Positions 6,157 through 13,104 are shown, counted from the first letter of the stretch. The stretch is DNA of 14,946 bases from Candidatus Nomurabacteria bacterium (GCA_943354745.1 CALRDB010000027.1:1-14946); one strand, 5' to 3'. Numbers and translations are program-made. The notes: a model not told the origin generated them from the letters alone.

Positions 6157-6684
6157 ATGATATATTCCAAACTAGTACTCGACGAATTCCGCCAACACAA
6201 CGCGTGCAGGGTTGTTGTCGCGAAACAGCCTGCCGAATCGTACACGCCAACCCTCTCACTTCTCACAGCATACAGCCGAGGGATACACATTCCGGAAGCT
6301 GACTGGCAACACCTCAAGCTTGAAAGTGAACGTCTTCCTTCCCACGCGTGTGTACACTTGTTTTCCGTGGAGGAAGAACTGAAACGCGTTTCGCGTCTTG
6401 GTTCTTCGCAGGTCATCGGCTGGAGAAGTATCCAGCGTGCCGTTTACACGCGGGGCAGACGCGCACAACCTTCCGAAATACTGACTGCGTTATGGTACTC
6501 ACGACATCTCTTCGGAGACCGGCTCAGTATCTTCCCGCTCCCCGGCTCCTTTCACTGTCAGGGGATACTCTGCTCATATCTTGCATGGAAACCTGTTGCC
6601 GAGTGCGGATACGGGGAACTGTGGCTTATTCCGAGAACGTACCTGTTCACCGTCAACACGTGGATTGGATTTTGCGAAGAGTAA
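6157..6684 (+). CDS. Unrecognised protein of about 175 residues
   Basis: No family recognised. ATG 6157 gives 175 residues beginning MIYSKLVLDEFRQHNACRVV. GTG 6121, preceded by GGTGA, would add 12 residues, and the frame is open back to a TTG at 6097 that lies in the terminator tail; the start is uncertain. The protein is soluble-looking and unusually rich in Cys (17, 65, 134, 139, 150, 173) and in aromatic residues. The C-terminal half holds WYSRHLFGDRLSIFPLPGSF and a hydrophobic LWLIPRTYLFTVNTWIGF tail. It lies between candidate attenuator 2 and a strong terminator, so it appears to be a single-gene transcription unit. Several overlapping frames are also open here, so coding status is less certain than for neighbours, but the bracketing signals support this one. 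Confidence 0.55.
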   Translation: MIYSKLVLDEFRQHNACRVVVAKQPAESYTPTLSLLTAYSRGIHIPEADWQHLKLESERLPSHACVHLFSVEEELKRVSRLGSSQVIGWRSIQRAVYTRGRRAQPSEILTALWYSRHLFGDRLSIFPLPGSFHCQGILCSYLAWKPVAECGYGELWLIPRTYLFTVNTWIGFCEE

Positions 6685-6702
6685 TTCTTTCGCACTTCCG
6701 AC

Positions 6703-6730
6703 GCCTGCTTCACCTTGAAGCAGGCTTTTT
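6703..6730 (+). terminator. Intrinsic terminator after the unrecognised gene
   Basis: GCCTGCTTCA (6703-6712) pairs perfectly with TGAAGCAGGC (6716-6725) around a three-base loop, followed by TTTTTCTTTT. This is a strong rho-independent terminator 18 bases after the stop codon. Confidence 0.9.
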
Positions 6731-6733
6731 CTT

Positions 6734-6762
6734 TTGCTTTTCTCTGTGGTATCCATTAGTAT
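6734..6762 (+). promoter_or_regulatory. Possible promoter of the M16 peptidase gene
   Basis: TTGCTT (6734-6739) and TAGTAT (6757-6762) are 17 bases apart, directly after the terminator T-tract. It would give a leader of about 45 bases. Match strength is moderate. Confidence 0.4.
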
Positions 6763-6813
6763 CAAGGAACTTTCTTATTCGCATATTCGCACCAATTTCT
6801 AATTCGTACCGCA

Positions 6814-8085
6814 ATGAACTTCACCAAAAAAATACTTTCAAACGGCCTTCGACTCGTTACCGTTCCTATGAAGGATAACCCCACGGTTACGGTCATGGTA
6901 CTTGTTGAAGCAGGATCAAAATATGAGACCAAAGAGATAAGTGGCATTTCGCACTTTTTGGAACACATGTGTTTTAAGGGCACGATCAAGCGACCGAAGG
7001 CGGTGGATATCGTTCGCGAGCTCGACAGCATCGGTTCACAATACAACGCATTTACCTCACAGGAGATGACTGGTTATTACGCAAAATCGGACAAGAAACA
7101 CTTCGTCAAGATTTTAGACGTGGTTTCCGACATCTATCTCCACTCTACGTTTCCTAAGGCTGAACTCGAAAAAGAGAAGGGTGTTATTGTTGAAGAAATC
7201 CGCATGTACCAGGACATGCCAACACGGCATATTCATGATGTGCTTATGGAGCTTCTTTACGGGACGCAGCCTGCTGGATGGGATGTCGCAGGTTCTGAGA
7301 AAACAGTCCGGGCTACTACGAGAGAGCGCATGATCGCCTATCGAAAGAAGCACTACGTCTCTGGCGCGACAACCGTAGTTGTCGCGGGGAATGTAGATGA
7401 GCATGAAGTCGCGACCATGGTTGAGCAAGCCTTTGCTGCAATGCCGAGTGGAAAGAAACACCAAAAGACCGCTGTTACAGAAACGCAGAAAAAACCATCT
7501 ATTTCACTCGCGTATAAGAAAACCGACCAGGTACATCTTGCTCTCGCGATCCGCACCTTCGATATATATCATAAGGATATGCCAGCAATGCGAGTTGTTT
7601 CCATAATCTTAGGAGGCGGAATGAGCTCGAGACTGTTTCAGAAAATGCGCGACGGACTCGGTATTTGTTATTACGTTGGCGCTGGACACGAAACGTTCAC
7701 CGACCATGGTTTTCTCGAGATTACCGCCGGTGTTCCCGCCAAGCGCTTGCTTGAAGCCGTTGATGCACTGATGGAGGAACTCCGCACTCTCAAAAAGGAG
7801 CGAGTCAAGGAAGATGAACTTGCTCGTGTCAAAGAGTATTTAATTGGAAATATGTATCTCGGACTTGAATCATCTGACTCCCTTGCCGATTTCTATGGCT
7901 ACCAAGAGATTATGAGGAAACCACTTTTTCTTCCTCGAGAGGTGGCCGACCGTATCCGCGCAGTCTCGGCCGACGACATTCAGCGTATCGTACAGACCTA
8001 CTTTATCGAGAAAGGACTTAATCTCGCGCTTATCGGACCGGTAAAGAGTAAGAAAGAGTTGGAAAAACTATTGCGTCTCTCTTAA
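6814..8085 (+). CDS. M16-family zinc metallopeptidase
   Basis: A 423-residue member of the pitrilysin/insulinase clan (M16B, processing-peptidase-like). The inverted zinc motif HFLEH is at 47-51, with the third zinc ligand Glu127 in VIVEEIR, spaced as expected after the second His. The second half repeats the fold without the zinc site and carries GGGMSSRLFQKMRDGLGICYYVGAG, the conserved Arg/Tyr segment that contacts substrate. Such enzymes degrade peptides inside the clamshell formed by the two halves. No signal peptide is present, so it is probably cytosolic. It has its own transcription unit after a strong terminator, with no Shine-Dalgarno before ATG 6814. Substrate unknown. All key residues are intact. 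Confidence 0.95.
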   Translation: MNFTKKILSNGLRLVTVPMKDNPTVTVMVLVEAGSKYETKEISGISHFLEHMCFKGTIKRPKAVDIVRELDSIGSQYNAFTSQEMTGYYAKSDKKHFVKILDVVSDIYLHSTFPKAELEKEKGVIVEEIRMYQDMPTRHIHDVLMELLYGTQPAGWDVAGSEKTVRATTRERMIAYRKKHYVSGATTVVVAGNVDEHEVATMVEQAFAAMPSGKKHQKTAVTETQKKPSISLAYKKTDQVHLALAIRTFDIYHKDMPAMRVVSIILGGGMSSRLFQKMRDGLGICYYVGAGHETFTDHGFLEITAGVPAKRLLEAVDALMEELRTLKKERVKEDELARVKEYLIGNMYLGLESSDSLADFYGYQEIMRKPLFLPREVADRIRAVSADDIQRIVQTYFIEKGLNLALIGPVKSKKELEKLLRLS

Positions 8086-8251
8086 CAGAAATCTCGGATG
8101 CTCTATCTTGAATTTCGGAAAAGTAAGTCAAAGACTACATAAGTGAAATCAAGAATAAGCTGATACTTTTTCCTTTCGAGTCGGTGCTTTCATGCCGGGT
8201 AGGCGTTGCAATTAATTCTGGAACTCAGTACATAGGTATTTTCTCGTGTTG

Positions 8252-8266
8252 TGTTATTATGTTTTC
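8252..8266 (+). promoter_or_regulatory. Extended -10 promoter of the permease gene, predicted leaderless
   Basis: TG-T-TATTAT (8252-8260) is a good extended -10 with no clear -35. Transcription would start at about 8267, the A of the permease ATG. The rest of the 181-base spacer from 8086 shows no clear hairpin or other signal. Confidence 0.5.
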
Positions 8267-9361
8267 ATGGGTGACTCTCCCGTAACTAAGATAAGTATTA
8301 CCACTGGAACGCTCTTTAGGGCCATGCTGGTGTTTCTTTTTTTCGTGTTGCTGTTTTACGTGCGCGACATTTTGCTTGTGCTACTCACTGCGGTGGTTAT
8401 CGCTTCTTCACTTGAACCGCTTACCGTCTGGCTGAAAAAATTCGGGATTCCGCGTGTCATTGCGGTTATTTCAACCTATTTCTTACTTTCAATAGCTTTT
8501 GTCGGAGTGTTTTATGTTTTCGTCCCTTCTCTGTTGTCAGATACTGCCAATTTCTTGCGAGCTGTCCCTACGCTACTTGAGTCGGTACCCTCTCCAATTT
8601 CTGTTGAACCGAGCGCTGTACTTCAGGGAGCAGAACTTGTACAGACGATCTCTGAGGGTATTACCGCTGAGCCTTCTTCGTTTACCGCGGTGTTTACAGA
8701 TATCAGTCAAATTCTTGGAAGTTTCGCTAAGGGTTTCTGGGATAATGTCTCAGTCGTGTTCGGTGGGATTATTCAATTCATTCTTATCGTTGTACTTTCA
8801 TTCTATCTAGCGGTTCAGGAGGATGGGGTAGCGACTTTTCTCCGCGTGGTCTCTCCCGAACGGGAGGAACCCTACGTTCTTAGTCTGTGGAGGCGGACAC
8901 AGAGGAAGATAGGGTTCTGGATGCAGGGGCAAATCTTACTTGCGGTGCTTGTCGGTATTCTTGTGTATTTAGGTCTTACAGTACTTGGTGTCAAAAACGC
9001 ACTTTTCCTCGCTGCCCTCGCTGCTATTTTTGAGACGATTCCATTGTTCGGTCCTATTATTTCTGCGATTCCAGGTATTGCCATTGCGTATGCATCCGGC
9101 ACGTTTTTTTCTGTTCCAGGACTGGCCTCAGCACTCATTATCGCAGGTCTGTATCTCATCATTCAGCAGTTTGAGAATCACCTTATCTATCCGCTTGTGG
9201 TGAAAAAGATTATTGGAGTTCCTCCGATGGTGGTTATTTTGGCACTTATTGTGGGTATCCAGCTTGGAGGATTTCTAGGACTCTTAATCTCGGTTCCATT
9301 CGCCGCGACACTCATGGAGTATCTAAACGATGTGCAGAAACGGAAGCAGAGTACTGCTTAA
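8267..9361 (+). CDS. AI-2E-family permease
   Basis: A 364-residue polytopic membrane protein. ATG 8267 (MGDSPVTKIS) is preferred over the GTG at 8246, which lies upstream of and across the predicted -10. Hydrophobic segments occur at about 16-50 (two helices), 62-90, 163-184, 222-242, 246-280, 286-300 and 318-350. A soluble loop at about 91-160 separates the N-terminal helices from the rest. The C-terminal part has the family signature: FETIPLFGPIISAIPG (255-270) and QQFENHLIYPLVVKKIIGVPP (300-320). Family members include TqsA/YdiK-like proteins and sodium- or proton-linked antiporters; export of autoinducer-2 is only one proposed role, so substrate is not implied here. Complete and of normal length. 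Confidence 0.93.
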   Translation: MGDSPVTKISITTGTLFRAMLVFLFFVLLFYVRDILLVLLTAVVIASSLEPLTVWLKKFGIPRVIAVISTYFLLSIAFVGVFYVFVPSLLSDTANFLRAVPTLLESVPSPISVEPSAVLQGAELVQTISEGITAEPSSFTAVFTDISQILGSFAKGFWDNVSVVFGGIIQFILIVVLSFYLAVQEDGVATFLRVVSPEREEPYVLSLWRRTQRKIGFWMQGQILLAVLVGILVYLGLTVLGVKNALFLAALAAIFETIPLFGPIISAIPGIAIAYASGTFFSVPGLASALIIAGLYLIIQQFENHLIYPLVVKKIIGVPPMVVILALIVGIQLGGFLGLLISVPFAATLMEYLNDVQKRKQSTA

Positions 9362-9428
9362 TCCCGATCAATCTCTAGGGGGGACTCGAATCTCTCTGAA
9401 GCAATTTCGGGAGGACTCGGGATAGAAT
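9361..9428 (+). promoter_or_regulatory. Structured spacer before metG with a likely -10
   Basis: ATCCCGA (9361-9367) and TCGGGAT (9417-9423) close the spacer. Inside, GGACTCG occurs twice (9382-9388 and 9413-9419), and an imperfect stem with a GCAA loop spans 9392-9413. TAGAAT (9423-9428) is a good -10, giving a leader of about 12 bases before ATG 9447, but no -35 is evident. Part of the structure may end the permease transcript, although no T-tract follows. Confidence 0.4.
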
Positions 9429-9446
9429 GCGCGTTCGTTAGCGATT

Positions 9447-10868
9447 ATGAAAACATTTTACATCACCACCACGTTACCTTATGTAAATGCCGATCCTCAC
9501 ATCGGTTTCGCGTTCGAACTCGTGTCGGCGGACATCATCGCGAGGTACAAGAAGCTTCAGGGATATGAGGTGTTTTTCAACACCGGAACCGATGAGCATG
9601 GCACCAAAGTCTTGCAGAAGGCAACAGAAGAAGGAAAAGACCCGCAAGTCTACACGGACGAGTACGCGGAGAAATTCAAACAACTGAAAGAGCCGTTGGG
9701 ACTCCTTCCGGATATTCACTTCATTCGCACGACCGACAAACAGCACGTACAAGCCGTGCAGGAGTTCTGGAAGCGCTGTTCTGCCTCGGGCGATATCTAT
9801 AAAAAGAACTACCGCGTCCAGTATTGTGTCGGTTGCGAGCTGGAGAAGACCGATTCAGAGCTAGAGAACGGTCGTTGTCCCATCCATCCCAATCTCACGC
9901 TTCAGACTATCGAAGAGGAAAACTATTTTTTCAGGCTCTCGAAATATCAAGAGAAGCTCCTCGCTCTCTTTGAACGAACGGGCTTTATGGTCCCCGCTTT
10001 TCGACTCAATGAAGTCCGCTCTCTTATAAAGGAGAAAGGACTTGAAGATTTCAGCATCTCGCGCCTCGCGAGCAAAATGCCGTGGGGAGTTTTGGTTCCC
10101 GGAGACAGCGAGCACGTTATGTATGTATGGTTTGATGCCCTCGTGAACTATATTTCAACGATTGGCTGGCCGAGCGATATGGTGACATTTGAAAAATGGT
10201 GGCCCGTCGTTCAGTTCGCGGGGAAAGACCAGGTCCGTCAACAAGCGGTCATGTGGCAGGCGATGCTTATGTCGGCCGGGATTGCGCCGTCAAAGCAAAT
10301 CGTTATTCACGGATTCATTACGAATGGGGGACAGAAAATGTCCAAGTCGCTGGGCAATGTGGTGGACCCACTGACGCTGGTGAAAGAGTACGGGACCGAC
10401 GCACTGCGTTGGTATCTCGCTCGGCATCTCCATCCGTTTGAGGACTCCGATTTCACTCTGGAGAAGTTCAAAGAGGGCTATAACGCCGACCTTGCCAACG
10501 GTATCGGCAATCTCACGAGCCGGATTATGAAGATGGCGGCCGATAATCTTTCCGCGCCAGTTACTCTGCCTGAAAGCAGTATCCTCAAAGAATTCCCAGA
10601 GTGTTTTGAGCGGTATGAGATTCAGCAATCCGCGATGCTTATCGCTAGTAAAGTGACGTCACTAGATGTTCGTATTCAAGAAACCCAGCCATTCAAGCTG
10701 GTAAAGCAGGACAAGGAGAAGGGAATCGCTCTTATACAAGAGCTGGTGGGAGGTCTCTCTGGTATTGCTCGAATGCTCGAACCAATACTTCCTATGACTT
10801 CCAAGAAGATACAAATGCTTGTAGAAACGAATCGAATGCCGACGGAACCTTTATTCCCACGGAAGTAA
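9447..10868 (+). CDS. metG: Methionyl-tRNA synthetase, short form
   Basis: Charges tRNA-Met. The product is 473 residues: class I catalytic core plus anticodon-binding helical domain, without the C-terminal tRNA-binding domain of longer enzymes. The first motif reads HIGF (18-21) where most have HIGH. Zinc-knuckle candidates are Cys127, Cys130, Cys144 and His147, a C2-CH variant. The methionine-pocket Trp is probably Trp228 in YVWFDALVNY. FAGKDQVRQQAVMWQAML (257-274) replaces the usual GKD...FH...WPA-type segment, so Gln stands where a His is normal. KMSKS is intact at 297-301. Divergence at these sites with the rest conserved suggests a clade-specific active enzyme, not a decayed gene. tatD follows 23 bases later, probably in the same operon. 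Confidence 0.96.
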   Translation: MKTFYITTTLPYVNADPHIGFAFELVSADIIARYKKLQGYEVFFNTGTDEHGTKVLQKATEEGKDPQVYTDEYAEKFKQLKEPLGLLPDIHFIRTTDKQHVQAVQEFWKRCSASGDIYKKNYRVQYCVGCELEKTDSELENGRCPIHPNLTLQTIEEENYFFRLSKYQEKLLALFERTGFMVPAFRLNEVRSLIKEKGLEDFSISRLASKMPWGVLVPGDSEHVMYVWFDALVNYISTIGWPSDMVTFEKWWPVVQFAGKDQVRQQAVMWQAMLMSAGIAPSKQIVIHGFITNGGQKMSKSLGNVVDPLTLVKEYGTDALRWYLARHLHPFEDSDFTLEKFKEGYNADLANGIGNLTSRIMKMAADNLSAPVTLPESSILKEFPECFERYEIQQSAMLIASKVTSLDVRIQETQPFKLVKQDKEKGIALIQELVGGLSGIARMLEPILPMTSKKIQMLVETNRMPTEPLFPRK

Positions 10869-10891
10869 TTTGTTGGCTATCAGCTTACATC

Positions 10892-11734
10892 ATGTCTTTC
10901 CGCTATATCGACATCCACTCCCACCTCAACTTTGTCGCCTTTGACGCGGACAGGGAAGAAACGGTGAAGCGCGCCTTGGATGCGGGGGTCGCCATGATCA
11001 ATGTCGGCACCCAGCAAAATACCTCAAAGAAGGCGATTGAACTTGCCGAAACACACGAACAAGGCGTGTTCGCCATTGTCGGCCTTCATCCTGTGCATAC
11101 GTCCACGTCTTTTCATGATGAAAAGGAGCTTGGTGCTGGAGGGAAGGAGTTCACCTCTCACGGTGAAGTCTTTGACGGGACTTATTATCGAGAGCTGGTT
11201 CGGAATCAAAAAGTGGTGGGAATAGGGGAGTGCGGTCTCGACTACTACCGTCTTGAACCGGAGAGTGAAAAAAAGCAGAAAGAAGTTTTCGTGCAACATA
11301 TCGCCCTCGCGAACGAAGCCAAAAAACCATTGATGTTGCACGTCCGAAATGGGTCGGGACGGTCCGCATATCGTGAAGCGCTGGACATCTTGAAACAGGA
11401 GGCGAAGGTTCCAGGTGATTTTCACTTCTTTGCTGGATCATGGGAGGAAGCTCGCGAGATCTTGGATGCAGGATTCTATCTCTCGTTCACCGGAGTGATC
11501 ACCTTTGCTCGCGAGTACGCGGAGGTGGTCAAAAATGCTCCACTTGATCGGATTATGTCCGAAACCGATTCACCGTACGTTACCCCCGTCCCGTTTCGGG
11601 GAAAACGGAACGAACCACTCTATGTCCGTGAAGTAGTAAAGGCGATCGCACTTATTCGGAACGAAGACGAAGAGAAGGTGCGGTCACAACTTATTGCAAA
11701 TGCCGAAAAACTCTTCGCCATCTCGCTTTCGTAG
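10892..11734 (+). CDS. tatD: TatD-family metal-dependent nuclease
   Basis: A 280-residue amidohydrolase-fold protein. Family members are Mg-dependent 3'-5' exonucleases or DNA/RNA repair nucleases. Metal ligands are visible: His9 and His11 in DIHSHLNF, Glu113 in GIGECGLDYY, His150 in LMLHVRN, His178 in DFHFFAG, and Asp226 in SETDSPYVTP. Between GLHPVHT (64-70) and GIGECGLD there is a longer, polar loop (about 71-105) than in the Escherichia coli enzyme. The gene starts 23 bases after metG with no Shine-Dalgarno, and a metG-tatD pairing is common in bacteria. All catalytic residues are present. Confidence 0.94.
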   Translation: MSFRYIDIHSHLNFVAFDADREETVKRALDAGVAMINVGTQQNTSKKAIELAETHEQGVFAIVGLHPVHTSTSFHDEKELGAGGKEFTSHGEVFDGTYYRELVRNQKVVGIGECGLDYYRLEPESEKKQKEVFVQHIALANEAKKPLMLHVRNGSGRSAYREALDILKQEAKVPGDFHFFAGSWEEAREILDAGFYLSFTGVITFAREYAEVVKNAPLDRIMSETDSPYVTPVPFRGKRNEPLYVREVVKAIALIRNEDEEKVRSQLIANAEKLFAISLS

Positions 11735-11750
11735 CTTGGGTGTCTAAGGG

Positions 11751-11820
11751 TTGATTCCTCCCTAAAGCTGTGGTAACCTTGTCTGGCTTAGCTTTGGTAA
11801 CCGACATCGTTCGGTTATCT
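11751..11820 (+). promoter_or_regulatory. rpsF promoter and structured leader
   Basis: TTGATT (11751-11756) and TG-G-TAACCT (-10 at 11774-11779) are 17 bases apart, an extended -10 arrangement. The leader forms AAAGCT (11764-11769) with AGCTTT (11790-11795), and a hairpin GGTAACCGA (11796-11804) with TCGGTTATC (11811-11819), followed by TTTT. TGGTAACC occurs twice (11771-11778 and 11795-11802). It may be an S6:S18 autoregulatory leader, in which a CCG is bound, or a terminator after tatD. The first reading is speculative. Confidence 0.45.
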
Positions 11821-11840
11821 TTTATCCATAAGGCAACTAT

Positions 11841-12326
11841 ATGACTGATGAAATAAAGGAGGTAGAGAAAGGTGAAAAAGAAAACCGAATCTACGAGATT
11901 GGTTACCATATCGTGTCTTCGGTGACCGAGGAAGAATTACCTCGCGAGGTAACGTCGCTTAAAGACATACTCGACAAGGAGAAGGCCGGTATTATTTCTG
12001 AAGAGTTTCCTAGACTCCGACCTCTTGCGTACTCTATGCAAAAGCGGGTAAGTGGTGGCTATCAGACGTACACTAACGGCTATTTTGGTTGGATAAAATT
12101 CGAGACGACTCCCGAGAGCGCGCTTCGCATTGATGAGAGTTTAAAGAAGAATGAGAAGGTACTTCGCTACCTACTTATCAAGACTGTTCGCGAGCAGACA
12201 CTCACCGCTGGTCGTCCAAGAACCGATCGTCGAGAGCGAAAAGAAGTACCTAAGGATGTTCCACCAAGTGCTCCAGTCTCTGAAACAGAACTCGATAAGT
12301 CGATAGAGAAATTGATAGCAGAGTAA
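11841..12326 (+). CDS. rpsF: 30S ribosomal protein S6
   Basis: A 161-residue S6, longer than the 95-135 usual. The core runs from about residue 16 (RIYEIGYHIVSSV) to 118, including LAYSMQKRVSGGYQTYTNGYFGWIKFE and LRIDESLKKNEKVLRYLLIK, which are typical S6 strands and helix. Before it lies an acidic-basic extension of about 15 residues. After it lies a basic, Pro-rich linker (GRPRTDRRERKEVPKDVPP) and a terminal helix (ETELDKSIEKLIAE). S6 binds 16S rRNA with S18 on the platform of the small subunit; rpsR lies two genes downstream. AAGG (11830-11833) is a reasonable Shine-Dalgarno 7 bases from the ATG, uncommon in this window. Confidence 0.95.
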   Translation: MTDEIKEVEKGEKENRIYEIGYHIVSSVTEEELPREVTSLKDILDKEKAGIISEEFPRLRPLAYSMQKRVSGGYQTYTNGYFGWIKFETTPESALRIDESLKKNEKVLRYLLIKTVREQTLTAGRPRTDRRERKEVPKDVPPSAPVSETELDKSIEKLIAE

Positions 12327-12334
12327 AAAATAAC

Positions 12335-12412
12335 CGTAACAGGTAACTGAATAATTGGAACCATTCGTCAGAATCGAATCATCTTTTGTTCCAGTCATTG
12401 TTACATGTTACG
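12335..12412. repeat. Long nested inverted repeat filling the rpsF-efp spacer, with 7-base units
   Basis: Four nested pairs: CGTAAC (12335-12340) with GTTACG (12407-12412), GTAAC (12343-12347) with GTTAC (12400-12404), TGGAAC (12356-12361) with GTTCCA (12388-12393), and ATTCG (12363-12367) with CGAAT (12375-12379). Together they form an imperfect hairpin of about 78 bases. The left side also holds heptads GTAACAG and GTAACTG (12336-12349). Confidence 0.55.
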
Positions 12413-12425
12413 AGTTCCCGTTATG
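12398..12425 (+). repeat. Four 7-base units ending at the efp start codon
   Basis: TTGTTAC, ATGTTAC, GAGTTCC and CGTTATG are consecutive heptads. The last unit ends with the preferred efp ATG (12423-12425). Shared core is NNGTTNN. Confidence 0.55.
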
Positions 12426-13010
12426 TTGAATTACAACGAAATTCTCGGTAAAAAATTTATTGTGTACGAAGGTACGCCCTACGAAGTGCTTGAAGCACAC
12501 ATCTTTCGCATGCAACAGCGAAAACCTGTCAATCAAACCAAGCTGAAGAACCTGTTCACCGGAAAGGTAAATGAAGTTACGTTTCATCAGGCGGATAAGG
12601 TGGAAGAAGCGGACATACACACACGTGAAATAAAATATTTGTATACCGCTAAGGAGCAATTTTGGTTTTGTGAAGCGAACAATCCCGCAAAACGATTCTC
12701 GTTTGACTCCGCAGTCATCGGGACTGGAGGGCGATTTCTCAAGACGAACAGTTTAGTTGATGCTCTGACATGGAAGGAGGGCCGTGAGGATGAAGGTGAA
12801 GGGAAACTCATCGGGATCAGGTTGCCCATAAAGGTGGAATTGAGGGTTACCGAAGCTCCGCCGGCAGTCAAGGGTGATACCGCAAAAGGCGGGAACAAGG
12901 TTATTACTCTCGAAACGGGCACTACCCTTAACGCTCCTATGTTTATTAGCGAAGGAGATGTTGTTCGCATTAATACCGAAACAGGGGAGTACGTAGAACG
13001 AGCTAATTAA
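12423..13010 (+). CDS. efp: Elongation factor P with non-canonical tip loop
   Basis: Relieves ribosome stalling at proline runs. ATG 12423 gives 195 residues beginning MLNYNEILGKKFIVYEGTPY, matching where family members start; ATG 12405 would add six residues. Domain I (KOW) spans about 1-60, domain II (OB) 62-125, and domain III ends with the conserved VKGDTAKGGNKVITLETG and GDVVRINTETGEYVERA. The tip loop reads FRMQQRKPVNQTKLKNL (28-44). Aligned without gaps to the E. coli loop (KPGKGQAF), the modified Lys34 position is Gln32, with Arg33 and Lys34 next. The usual lysylation or rhamnosylation site is therefore absent or shifted. Located between rpsF and rpsR, probably one operon. No Shine-Dalgarno. 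Confidence 0.95.
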   Translation: MLNYNEILGKKFIVYEGTPYEVLEAHIFRMQQRKPVNQTKLKNLFTGKVNEVTFHQADKVEEADIHTREIKYLYTAKEQFWFCEANNPAKRFSFDSAVIGTGGRFLKTNSLVDALTWKEGREDEGEGKLIGIRLPIKVELRVTEAPPAVKGDTAKGGNKVITLETGTTLNAPMFISEGDVVRINTETGEYVERAN

Positions 13011-13034
13011 TTAATCAGGCACTAGGGAACAGGC

Positions 13035-13087
13035 TATACTATAGGCACGAGGAAGAAGAGATGCTTCACCTAGAGCCTAGCGCCTAA
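13035..13087 (+). promoter_or_regulatory. Possible -10 and 8-residue upstream ORF before rpsR
   Basis: TATACT (13035-13040) resembles a -10 but has no -35. GAGGA (13049-13053) is one of the best Shine-Dalgarno sites in the window and sits 7 bases before an ATG (13061). That ORF encodes only MLHLEPSA and stops at 13085-13087, 20 bases before rpsR. It may be a leader ORF that loads ribosomes for rpsR, or chance. Confidence 0.3.
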
Positions 13088-13104
13088 TAACCTAAAGCCT
13101 AACT
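13069..13104 (+). repeat. Five-unit CCTANNN tandem repeat just before rpsR
   Basis: CCTAGAG, CCTAGCG, CCTAATAA, CCTAAAG and CCTAACT follow one another, four heptads and one octad. The array stops three bases before the rpsR ATG. Confidence 0.75.

Noticed and set aside
6066..6416. Open frame of 116 codons on the minus strand
   Set aside because: It would overlap the candidate attenuator terminator and the gene on the plus strand, and has no family resemblance.
6348..6878. Open frame of 176 codons on the plus strand
   Set aside because: It runs through a strong terminator (6703-6730) and into the M16 peptidase gene in another frame; the composition looks like a shadow.
9378..9423. GGGGGACTCGAATC-type text resembling the T-arm of a tRNA on the minus strand
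   Set aside because: The bases flanking the TTCGAGT-like loop cannot form the 5-base stem and there is no acceptor or anticodon arm in register.
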